Positions 8,227-14,477 of a stretch of DNA of 26,613 nt are shown piece by piece (within the stretch, counting starts at the first letter, position 1; the number at the start of each line of letters is the position of its first letter). A model generated the notes under the pieces. The model was not told where the DNA came from. It did not search any database and saw nothing but the letters and a program-made list of their open reading frames with translations. Both the position numbers and the translations under genes were made by a program. Source of the stretch: Nitrososphaeria archaeon (lineage in GTDB: Archaea; Thermoproteota; Nitrososphaeria; Conexivisphaerales; UBA164); assembly GCA_029775955.1 (NCBI GenBank), contig JARVJW010000041.1, forward strand, positions 1 to 26,613, written 5' to 3'.

Positions 8227-8493
8227 CTAACTGCTGCTCATTATTAGTATTGCCATAACGATGCCATATATTGCAACTGCTTCCCCCAGCGCAACCATTA
8301 TCAGCGCAAAGGTCCTTATTTCCGGCTTATCAGGGTGCTCACCCACGGCTGCCACAGCAGCTGCACCTGCCCCTGATATTGCAATGCCTGCCCCAAGTGC
8401 AGCGAGCCCAAAAGCTATTCCTGCGCCCAGAGTTCCAAAACCCTTATCTGTCAGAGATTGAAGCATTAACACTAATAATATCATCATTATCAT
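8227..8493 (-). CDS. atpK: A-type ATPase proteolipid subunit K (rotor ring c subunit)
   Basis: Membrane rotor subunit of the A1Ao ATPase; the ring of these subunits carries the coupling ion. The 88-residue protein forms one hairpin of two spans: a Gly/Ala-rich first helix (GAGIAFGLAALGAGIAISG), a polar loop with GEHPDKPEIR, and a second helix containing ALGEAVAIYGIV, whose Glu is the ion-binding carboxylate. A hydrophobic leader of about 12 residues precedes the first helix, as in other archaeal proteolipids. The ATG overlaps the stop of the upstream small gene as TAATG, so translation is probably coupled; no independent ribosome site is obvious. Single-hairpin length is ordinary. It is the last gene of the ATPase operon in this window. 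Confidence 0.95.
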   Translation of the reverse strand: MIMMILLVLMLQSLTDKGFGTLGAGIAFGLAALGAGIAISGAGAAAVAAVGEHPDKPEIRTFALIMVALGEAVAIYGIVMAILIMSSS

Positions 8494-8630
8494 TATTTAT
8501 TTCCACTCTCCAGCGATTTAAGCTTTTTCATGTTCCTTTCCTCTATTTGCTGGTATTCAGCATCTGCCATTTTCTTTAACTCATCCACCTTTTCCTTAAG
8601 CTTTTCCTTCGCATCATCAAATTCAGACAG
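8493..8630 (-). CDS. 45-aa coiled-coil protein with CTG start, between ATPase D and K
   Basis: This short frame begins (reading CTG as the initiator) SEFDDAKEKLKEKVDELKKM and ends KSLESGNK: 45 residues, almost wholly charged heptad-like helix, with no Cys or Pro. It lies in the otherwise empty space between the D stop and K. No ATG, GTG or TTG stands between the in-frame upstream stop and the helix, but GGTGA (8637-8641) ends exactly 6 bases before CTG 8630, the same spacing as at several neighbouring starts. The stop shares a base with the K start (TAATG). Size and composition suggest a shortened peripheral-stalk subunit H/G or a rotor-assembly helper; this is inference. An internal GTG would leave about 31 residues. 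Confidence 0.7.
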   Translation of the reverse strand: MSEFDDAKEKLKEKVDELKKMADAEYQQIEERNMKKLKSLESGNK

Positions 8631-9234
8631 ATCCTCTCACCAGCTTTTCCCTGACCTTTTTAATTCTTGTCAGCTCTTCTCGTTCCCTTTCTTCAAGCAC
8701 AAAGGAAATGTACGATATTTTTTCCTGATGCTCTGGCACAGCTATCCTCTCTATAGCGTTCATCAATCTATCAGTATCCTTTAAGTCCTTAATAATCTTG
8801 AGCACAAGGTTCCTAGTCCAAGCAGCTTCCACCAAATTGCTCATCAACTTTTCACCCCTAATTAAAAATTCCAACATGCTGCCTGTATATGGAACCATCC
8901 AATTGTTCTGGTGCCCAGTTATTACAGTAAATTTTACATCCATGAAGCGGTCACTGCCTGCGCTTATCTCCAGCTTTCCTTCCTGAATTATTGAAAGCAA
9001 TGTTAGCTCGCATTCGCCAATTTCTAAATAGAGCCTTTGGAATGCCTGATATGCTTCTGAAAGGGAAGCAAGATACCTTGAAACTGATTCTGTTGCTTCA
9101 TCAGTTTTTTCAGAAAGCCTCTGTATAAGCACATCCTTCTTCGTGGAAAGTATTTTGTCCACAACTTCAGTTGCCTGTAACTCCTTTTTTTCATTAATAA
9201 GCTCAGACTTAGATATTATGTTTTTGAACGACAT
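8623..9234 (-). CDS. atpD: A-type ATPase subunit D (central shaft)
   Basis: Coiled-coil central shaft subunit that turns inside the A3B3 head and connects it to the membrane rotor. The 203-residue product has long N- and C-terminal helices (KSELINEKKELQATEVVDKI at the N-terminus and REREELTRIKKVREKLV at the C-terminus) around a middle section, the normal arrangement and length for the family. The N-terminus is slightly divergent from the usual 'P T + x x L' opening. ATG at 9234 is preceded by GGAGGTG (9241-9247), the best ribosome site in the operon. The 5' end overlaps subunit B by 26 bases and the 3' end overlaps the small CTG gene by 8 bases. Confidence 0.92.
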   Translation of the reverse strand: MSFKNIISKSELINEKKELQATEVVDKILSTKKDVLIQRLSEKTDEATESVSRYLASLSEAYQAFQRLYLEIGECELTLLSIIQEGKLEISAGSDRFMDVKFTVITGHQNNWMVPYTGSMLEFLIRGEKLMSNLVEAAWTRNLVLKIIKDLKDTDRLMNAIERIAVPEHQEKISYISFVLEEREREELTRIKKVREKLVRGSV

Positions 9235-10600
9235 TTAAATGCACCTCCTTGCTTTTTTCACTTATGTTTGTAAGCTCACTATCCGGCAACGCAGAAATTA
9301 CATCCCATGCCACGTTAAGTGTTGTTTCTATGTCCCTATTTTCATAGTGTCCCTGATTCATAAATTTTTTCTCGAATTTGTCTGCAAAGTCAAGGTACTT
9401 TACAGATGAGGCCGGAATGCCCTCCCTTCCAACTATCTCCACAAGCGACCTTACCCCGATTGCCTTTGAATATGAATTGTAAAGCTGGTCGCTCAGCTCC
9501 TTGTGATCAGCCCTTGTCTTGCCCTCACCCACCCCGTCCTTCATGAGCCTGCTAAGGCTCATCAGCACATTCACAGGAGGATATATTCCTCTGTGGTAAA
9601 GGTCCTTGTCTAGCACAACCTGCCCTTCCGTGATATAAGCTGTAAGGTCTGGTATTGGATGAGTTATGTCATCCCCAGGCATTGAAAGTATTGGCAACTG
9701 AGTTAGGCTTCCGATTTTGCCTGTAACTTTGCCAGATCTTTCAAAAATAGTTGCCAGGTCCGTGTAAAGGTATCCAGGGTAACCCCTCCTGCTTGGCACC
9801 TCCTCCCTCAGTATGCTTATTTCCCTCAGGGCCTCCCCGTAGTTTGTCATGTCAGTCAGGATCGTAAGCACATGCAGACCCTGTTCAAAGGCTAGGTATT
9901 CAGCTGCAGTTAGGGCTATCCTTGGCGTTACAATCCTTTCTATTGCAGGGTCCTCAGCAAGGTTGAGAAACAGGACACTCCTCTTGAGCGCTCCAGATTC
10001 TTCAAGCTCCTTTCTAAAAAACATTGCAGTGTCTGCAGGAACACCTATTGCACCAAATACAACTGCAAACTCCTCGCCAGTAGCTATGGTTGACTGCCTG
10101 GCTATCTGGGATGCCAACATGTCATGAGGAAGGCCTGAACCAGAGAATATTGGCAGCTTCTGACCCCTGATGAGACTCAGCATGCCATCTATGACCGAAA
10201 CTCCAGTCTGAATAAATTCGTCAGGATATTCCCTTTTATAAGGATTTAAAGTCATACCATTGATATCCCATTCTTCAACGCCAACAGGCGCCGGCATGCT
10301 GTCAAGAGGCCTGCCCAGCCCATCAAACACCCTTCCAAGGAGCTCATTTGATACCGGAAGTTCCAGAGGCCTGCCCAGAAACCTTATCCTGGAATTATTG
10401 CTTGATATTCCCTGCGTTCCTTCAAAAACTTCCACAACAGCTGTATCTTGGCTTGCCTGCAGAGACCTGCCAAGGCGCTTCTCGCCGCTGTTTAATTCTA
10501 TTTCCACCAGCTCTTCATAGCCCAGCTTTCCATCAGTCCTGATGACCATTATTGACCCCCTTATGCCCAGCACGCTGCTGTATGATATGGAGCCGCTCAC
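9209..10600 (-). CDS. atpB: A-type ATPase regulatory subunit B
   Basis: Non-catalytic nucleotide-binding-type subunit alternating with A in the A3B3 head. The 463-residue length is standard. Visible landmarks are FDGLGRPLD, the modified P-loop region PIFSGSGLPHDMLASQIARQ (not a functional Walker A, as normal for B subunits), LREEVPSRRGYPGYLYTDLA and GSLTQLPILSMPGDDITHPI. The start is GTG at 10600, with GGTGA 7 bases upstream; it overlaps the stop of subunit A by 4 bases. A later ATG (MVIRTDGK) would remove part of the N-terminal beta barrel and is unlikely. Confidence 0.96.
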   Translation of the reverse strand: MSGSISYSSVLGIRGSIMVIRTDGKLGYEELVEIELNSGEKRLGRSLQASQDTAVVEVFEGTQGISSNNSRIRFLGRPLELPVSNELLGRVFDGLGRPLDSMPAPVGVEEWDINGMTLNPYKREYPDEFIQTGVSVIDGMLSLIRGQKLPIFSGSGLPHDMLASQIARQSTIATGEEFAVVFGAIGVPADTAMFFRKELEESGALKRSVLFLNLAEDPAIERIVTPRIALTAAEYLAFEQGLHVLTILTDMTNYGEALREISILREEVPSRRGYPGYLYTDLATIFERSGKVTGKIGSLTQLPILSMPGDDITHPIPDLTAYITEGQVVLDKDLYHRGIYPPVNVLMSLSRLMKDGVGEGKTRADHKELSDQLYNSYSKAIGVRSLVEIVGREGIPASSVKYLDFADKFEKKFMNQGHYENRDIETTLNVAWDVISALPDSELTNISEKSKEVHLNVVQKHNI

Positions 10601-12795
10601 ATTGACGTCACCTTTTTCATCAACTCCTCATATAATTTATCACTGGTGAGGTTATATCTTGCCCTTAAAATTTGCATATATGCCTCTCCAGATTTCAGCT
10701 GCTCAACGGTGGAGCCCCCCTGAATTTTTTCACGGCCCTTCTGGTAAAATGTTATTATAAGTTTCAATAGTTGATATTGAGATTTTGGTGCCGTGTATCT
10801 GTCAACCTCATGGTATGCGCTCTGCTTGAGAAAGCCATCCTTTATTATGCTTGCTGTTTCAAGCACTAGCTTTTCCTCTTCTGGAAGGACCTCGGGCCCA
10901 AGCAACCTGACTATGTTCCTCAATTCATCTTCCCTGTAGAGTATATCAAGTGCCTTTCTCTTTATTTCAGAAAAATCAGAAGCAATGTTGCCTGCCCACC
11001 ACCTTTCAAGCTGCTCTGAATATGCCGAATAACTGGAAACCCAATTGACGGCCGGGTAGTGCCTTGAGTATGCCAGATTTGGGTCAAGCAGCCAGAATGC
11101 CTTTACATACCTTAGGGTATGGGTAGTAACTGGCTCTGTGAAATCGCCTCCTGGAGGGGAAACTGCCCCTACAACTGACACACTTCCAACATCACCTCCT
11201 AGCGTCCTGAAGACGCCAGCCCTCTCATAGAATGACGCTATCCTTGATGCAAGGTATGCAGGATAACCTTCTTCCGCAGGTATTTCTTCTAACCTCCCAC
11301 TGATCTCTCTCAGCGCCTCAGCCCACCTGCTCGTTGAGTCAGCTAGAAGCAACGCATCATAGCCCTGATCTCGGAAATATTCTGCCATTGTTATTCCCAC
11401 ATATATGCTCGCTTCCCTTGCCGCAACTGGCATGTTGCTGACATTTGCCACCATCACCGATTTTTCCATGATTGGCTTGCCTGAAATTGGGTCGTTAAGC
11501 CTAGGAAACGTTTTCAGAAGGTCAACCATTTCGTTTCCCCTTTCCCCACATCCAACATACACTACAACTTTCGAGTTTGCCCACGAAGCTATCTGGTGCA
11601 ATAGGACTGTGTTGTGATAGATCACCGGCCTGACGCTTCCGCCAACAAAGCTCTGCCCTTTAGGGACAACCAGGTCATAAACATCAAACTTGCCATATTC
11701 CACTTTTACTTCCTTTATCCTATCAGCTTCAAGCCCCCCAAGCATCCACTTAGCAGAGGGCTCTACCAATCTGTCGCCAGGCTTCAGGAGAAATGCAGGC
11801 GTTTCTTTCATTCCATTTTTAGTTATCATCCAAAGCCTGTGTGCAGGTGTAACAACCACTTCCCTGCCGTTAGCTGTGCTTATCCTAATCATTGACCTGC
11901 TCCTGTCCCTGAAAACGGCCGCTGATTCTGAATGCCCAAGCGCACCATTTTTTAACGATATAACACCCACGCTCAGGCGCCTTGCGTTTCCCCCATTTGA
12001 ACTTATTTCTTCATTTCCCATTGCCCACAGCTCAGCCAGGCTCACTGCTCCCAGGTCAGTGAAAACGTGTTCTTCAGGAAGGAGGCACTTGCCTGTGCCG
12101 AAACCGCCAGGCACTGCAACAGACCCTCCCTTTGCAATTGGAAAAAATGAATCTATCACCCGCTGCCCAGTTATCAGGGGATCTGAGCTTGGCACCCTGT
12201 CTGAAAATGGCCTGGGCACCCTGACAGGCCATTTTTGAACCATCGAAATGTTGCGCTTTTTATCCCCATCATTTATTTCAATAATGTTATCGTTCACTGT
12301 GTATTCACCCTCAGGCTCAACTTCCGCTACCTGGCCGCTTATGCCTGGAGGAATCATTATGTAGTGCCTTATCAGGTCGGTTTCATCTACAAAACCAACC
12401 TTTGCGCCCCCACTTACCTGGTCACCTTTTTTAACTGAAGGTATAAACTTCCACCTTTTTCCAGCGTCAATTGGGTCAGCTGAATAACCCCTGGTTATCG
12501 TGTGCCCCTTAATAAAGCTGAGCGGCCTCTGCAATCCATCATATATGTTTCCCATCATGCCTGGGCCAAGCATGACTGATAACGGCGAACCAAGCCCAAC
12601 CACCGGCTCGCCAGGCCTTAAAGCCGTAGTAAATTCATAAACTTGAATGTACGCGCTGTCTCCTTCAAGCCTCACTACTTCACCTATGAGGCCCAGTTCC
12701 CCAACCTTAACCATCTCATTCATGAGCGCCTTTGCCATTCCCGATGCCTTTACAACGGTCCCCCTGATCTCAGATATCTTACCCTTGATCGGCAC
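10597..12795 (-). CDS. atpA: A-type ATPase catalytic subunit A, interrupted by an intein
   Basis: Catalytic subunit that hydrolyses or makes ATP in the A1 head. The precursor is 732 residues; removal of a 159-residue intein (residues 237-395) leaves about 573, a normal size. The intein sits inside the Walker A motif, between Lys and Thr of GGFGTGK/T, so the unspliced chain cannot bind ATP. Downstream landmarks are VYVGCGERGNEMVDLL, SRWAEALREISGRLEEIP, GYPAYLASRIASFYERAG and GAVSPPGGDFTEPV. Residues 100-200 contain the non-homologous bulge typical of A subunits. I chose GTG at 12795 because GGAGG ends 9 bases before it; the TTG at 12804 overlaps that site. The 5' end overlaps subunit E by 17 bases. 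Confidence 0.96.
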   Translation of the reverse strand: MPIKGKISEIRGTVVKASGMAKALMNEMVKVGELGLIGEVVRLEGDSAYIQVYEFTTALRPGEPVVGLGSPLSVMLGPGMMGNIYDGLQRPLSFIKGHTITRGYSADPIDAGKRWKFIPSVKKGDQVSGGAKVGFVDETDLIRHYIMIPPGISGQVAEVEPEGEYTVNDNIIEINDGDKKRNISMVQKWPVRVPRPFSDRVPSSDPLITGQRVIDSFFPIAKGGSVAVPGGFGTGKCLLPEEHVFTDLGAVSLAELWAMGNEEISSNGGNARRLSVGVISLKNGALGHSESAAVFRDRSRSMIRISTANGREVVVTPAHRLWMITKNGMKETPAFLLKPGDRLVEPSAKWMLGGLEADRIKEVKVEYGKFDVYDLVVPKGQSFVGGSVRPVIYHNTVLLHQIASWANSKVVVYVGCGERGNEMVDLLKTFPRLNDPISGKPIMEKSVMVANVSNMPVAAREASIYVGITMAEYFRDQGYDALLLADSTSRWAEALREISGRLEEIPAEEGYPAYLASRIASFYERAGVFRTLGGDVGSVSVVGAVSPPGGDFTEPVTTHTLRYVKAFWLLDPNLAYSRHYPAVNWVSSYSAYSEQLERWWAGNIASDFSEIKRKALDILYREDELRNIVRLLGPEVLPEEEKLVLETASIIKDGFLKQSAYHEVDRYTAPKSQYQLLKLIITFYQKGREKIQGGSTVEQLKSGEAYMQILRARYNLTSDKLYEELMKKVTSM
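11611..12087 (-). other. Mini-intein in the P-loop of the ATPase A subunit
   Basis: In-frame insertion of 159 residues. Splicing landmarks are the first residue Cys (CLLPEEHV, block A), VVVTPAHRLW with the block B Thr and His, VYDLVVPKGQSFVGG (block F, with Gln where His is common) and the C-terminal VIYHN (block G, His-Asn). The following extein residue is Thr, a usable nucleophile. There is no LAGLIDADG or HNH endonuclease domain, so it cannot home by itself. The insertion point between Lys and Thr of the Walker A motif is the VMA-b site known from Thermoplasma and Pyrococcus. Confidence 0.95.
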
Positions 12796-13342
12796 TGTAC
12801 CCAACCTCCTTCCTTATCTCCCTCTTCAGATTTCTCTTAATTCCATTTACCATATCAAATATTGAATATGAAGCTGTCATGCTGCCCTTTTCAATTGCAA
12901 ATCCCCTGGCAAAGGTAGCCTTGCCCTTCACCTTAACTCCGTATTTCTCAGCAAGCCCTTTTATGATATCTTCATCGTCAAAACCATATAACACTGAAGC
13001 ACTACTGCCAAACGCCTTAAGCGCCCTTTTAAACATTGAATCGAGTATGTTCTTATAATCATGGTCATGTAAAATGTCATCAACAACTTCACTTATCAGC
13101 CTTTCCTGAAGGCTGTCCTCGGCCCTGGATACAAGCTTCTTGGATTCCAGCTCCTGCTCTGACACCATTGAACTTCTTATCCTGGAAAGCTTCATCCTGG
13201 ATTCTTCCCTCAATGCTTTCTCTTCGACCACTGCCTTTTCCATTTCCCCTTTCAACTCTTCAATTGCTGCTTCAAAAGCATGATCTAAAACTTCCATTGC
13301 CCTTTTTCTCTCCTTCTCTATGACCCCTTCAATTTCATTCAA
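12779..13342 (-). CDS. atpE: A-type ATPase subunit E (peripheral stalk)
   Basis: Peripheral stalk subunit that holds the A3B3 head against rotation. The 187-residue product has a long charged N-terminal helix of about 100 residues (MNEIEGVIEKERKRAMEV and onward) and a compact C-terminal alpha/beta domain with GFAIEKGSMTASYSIFDMV, where family members carry a 'G G ... N T ... L' region. The TTG at 13342 is supported by GAGG ending 10 bases upstream; it overlaps the F stop by 8 bases. Its usual partner in the stalk, subunit H, is not found as a full-length gene in this window; the 45-residue coiled coil at 8493-8630 is the only candidate. Confidence 0.88.
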   Translation of the reverse strand: MNEIEGVIEKERKRAMEVLDHAFEAAIEELKGEMEKAVVEEKALREESRMKLSRIRSSMVSEQELESKKLVSRAEDSLQERLISEVVDDILHDHDYKNILDSMFKRALKAFGSSASVLYGFDDEDIIKGLAEKYGVKVKGKATFARGFAIEKGSMTASYSIFDMVNGIKRNLKREIRKEVGYSADQG

Positions 13343-13634
13343 CTAATCCCGACCTCATTGCCCTCATTATTTCAGACCTTACACCCTCAGGCGTTTCCTT
13401 TACATCAAACGGTGGGTCAACAAGCAGGATCGGATTGGGGGACCGCGTCATGAGTTCTCTGGCTTCGCTCTCAAATCCAGCAAGAGATTCCCTGTCCAGA
13501 CATATCAATGCATAGTCCATTGACCTTTTTTCAGCTTCATAAAGGGCATTGGCGCCGTTAAGTTCAACCCCTATGAAACCCATGAACCTAAAGAATGTAA
13601 CGAACCTTTTTCCGCCTATTGCCAAAGCCTTCAA
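13335..13634 (-). CDS. atpF: A-type ATPase subunit F (central stalk), first gene of operon
   Basis: Small central-stalk subunit that binds the D shaft. The 99-residue product starts MKALAIGGKRFVTFFRFMGF and continues with a Rossmann-like alternation of strands and helices ending PILLVDPPF, the F-subunit pattern and length. The start appears to be TTG at 13634: no ATG or GTG lies in frame upstream, and a TATA box is centred about 28 bases before it, so this first gene is probably read from a leaderless message. It overlaps subunit E by 8 bases. In many archaea genes for I, K and C precede F; here the promoter lies directly in front of F and K comes last. Confidence 0.88.
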   Translation of the reverse strand: MKALAIGGKRFVTFFRFMGFIGVELNGANALYEAEKRSMDYALICLDRESLAGFESEARELMTRSPNPILLVDPPFDVKETPEGVRSEIMRAMRSGLVE

Positions 13635-13656
13635 TGTATATGATTTTATAACGATT

Positions 13657-13668
13657 GTTTTTAAAAAC
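13657..13668 (-). promoter_or_regulatory. TATA box of the A-ATPase operon
   Basis: GTTTTTAAAAAC is a perfect 12-base palindrome centred about 28 bases before the TTG of subunit F, the right distance for a leaderless archaeal transcript. The 131-base gap up to the cobO-type gene contains this box and the TTGCAA pair described separately. Confidence 0.5.
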
Positions 13669-13703
13669 TTTTACCCAAGATATTTCATTAACAAATATTA
13701 TTC

Positions 13704-13718
13704 TTGCAAATTTTGCAA
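13704..13718. repeat. TTGCAA-ATT-TTGCAA pair upstream of the ATPase promoter
   Basis: Two copies of the self-complementary hexamer TTGCAA (13704-13709 and 13713-13718) separated by three bases, so the element is both a direct and an inverted repeat. It is about 40 bases upstream of the TATA box. It may be a regulator site; in an AT-rich gap it could also be chance. Confidence 0.25.
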
Positions 13719-13738
13719 AAAACATGCGTTTGGATAAC

Positions 13739-13744
13739 AAAAAA
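13739..13744 (-). terminator. Oligo-T run after the corrinoid adenosyltransferase gene
   Basis: T6 on the minus strand, about 20 bases past the stop of the adenosyltransferase gene and before the ATPase promoter. A plausible but weak archaeal terminator. Confidence 0.3.
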
Positions 13745-13765
13745 TGTAAATGAAAGTCAGGTCAA

Positions 13766-14302
13766 TTAAAAGTCTATCCCGAGCTTTGCCAGGTACCCCT
13801 GGTCATATATGTGCTTTACCTTCTTCATTTCAGTAACGATATCTGCCTTTTCTATCAACTTTTCCTCAGGTCCGCAGCCAGTTACAATGACATTGGTATT
13901 TTCGCTGCGGGCATCCAGCGTGGCAATTAATTCATCTATTCCTATGAGCCCGAGCTTCACAGCGCAATTAACTTCGTCAAGTATTATAAGGAAGTATTTG
14001 CCTGATCTTAGCGCATTACCTGCAAACTCAAGGGTTTTCTTCGCAGCCTTTTTGTGCTCTTCAATACTTTTCCTGTCATTCATGATGCCCACAAAGCCAG
14101 AGCCGCCGACGTACAACTCAAGGTTTGGCACGCTAGAAAAGAACTTGCCCTCACCGCTAGCCTTATTGCTCTTGATAAATTGAACCAGAAGTACGCTGTA
14201 TCCGTTTCCTACAGCCCTTATAGCTGCGCCAAACGCCGCAGTTGATTTGCCCTTACCGTCACCGTAATAAAATATCAATTCGCCCCTTTTAAGTGGTTTC
14301 AC
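13766..14302 (-). CDS. cobO: Corrinoid adenosyltransferase (CobA/CobO/BtuR family)
   Basis: Cytoplasmic enzyme that transfers the adenosyl group of ATP to cob(I)alamin or cob(I)yrinic acid diamide. The 178-residue protein opens RGELIFYYGDGKGKSTAAFG, where GDGKGKST is the characteristic P-loop of this family. FLIILDEVNCAVKLGLI is the Walker-B-like strand, and VIVTGCGPEEKLIEKADIVTEMKKVKH with a following IYDQGY matches the C-terminal part (usually RAGIEY). Length is normal. The start is GTG at 14302, without a ribosome site and with a TATA-like element about 25 bases upstream, suggesting a leaderless message. No other cobalamin gene is in the window, so whether it serves de novo synthesis or salvage is open. 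Confidence 0.92.
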   Translation of the reverse strand: MKPLKRGELIFYYGDGKGKSTAAFGAAIRAVGNGYSVLLVQFIKSNKASGEGKFFSSVPNLELYVGGSGFVGIMNDRKSIEEHKKAAKKTLEFAGNALRSGKYFLIILDEVNCAVKLGLIGIDELIATLDARSENTNVIVTGCGPEEKLIEKADIVTEMKKVKHIYDQGYLAKLGIDF

Positions 14303-14321
14303 GGAAATGTAAATGTAAATG

Positions 14322-14332
14322 CATCTAAAAGG
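14322..14332 (-). promoter_or_regulatory. TATA-like element before the adenosyltransferase gene
   Basis: Minus-strand CCTTTTAGATG, centred about 25 bases before GTG 14302. The spacing fits a leaderless start; the match to a TATA box is only fair. Confidence 0.3.
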
Positions 14333-14347
14333 TGTTCTGCCATTTTT

Positions 14348-14458
14348 TTAGGGGGAAGTCCCGTTAGCAAAGGTACTGCTTTCATCATGCAGGTGATGAC
14401 TAGCGCCACAGTGTGCGCATCTGGCCAACATCCCCAAGCTCATCTTTTTAGCCGGCAT
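14348..14458 (-). CDS. Candidate 36-aa Cys/His micro-protein
   Basis: A short frame starting ATG at 14458 encodes MPAKKMSLGMLARCAHCGAS, followed by HHLHDES and a short polar tail ending in Pro and TAA. CxxC plus three His within ten residues could bind a metal. An AT-rich element (CTAAAATA, near 14480-14486) lies about 25 bases before the ATG, so a leaderless transcript is possible. It fills most of the gap between the chorismate mutase gene and the adenosyltransferase gene. A further ATG at 14343 opens a 14-codon frame whose TGA overlaps the adenosyltransferase GTG as GTGA. I do not recognise the protein; it may be chance or a relic. Confidence 0.28.
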   Translation of the reverse strand: MPAKKMSLGMLARCAHCGASHHLHDESSTFANGTSP

Positions 14459-14477
14459 TTGTAAAATTTGCTTTCAG

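Noticed and set aside
11690..12238. Plus-strand open frame of about 180 codons opposite the ATPase A gene and intein
   Set aside because: Shadow of a real gene; low-complexity Ser/Pro/Leu product with no ribosome site or recognisable motif.
12796..12804. ATPase A start at TTG 12804
   Set aside because: The codon overlaps the GGAGG ribosome site that is correctly spaced for GTG 12795.
13635..14477. Cobalamin riboswitch near the adenosyltransferase gene
   Set aside because: No B12-box-like conserved core was seen, the gene looks leaderless, and such riboswitches are not expected in this archaeal group.
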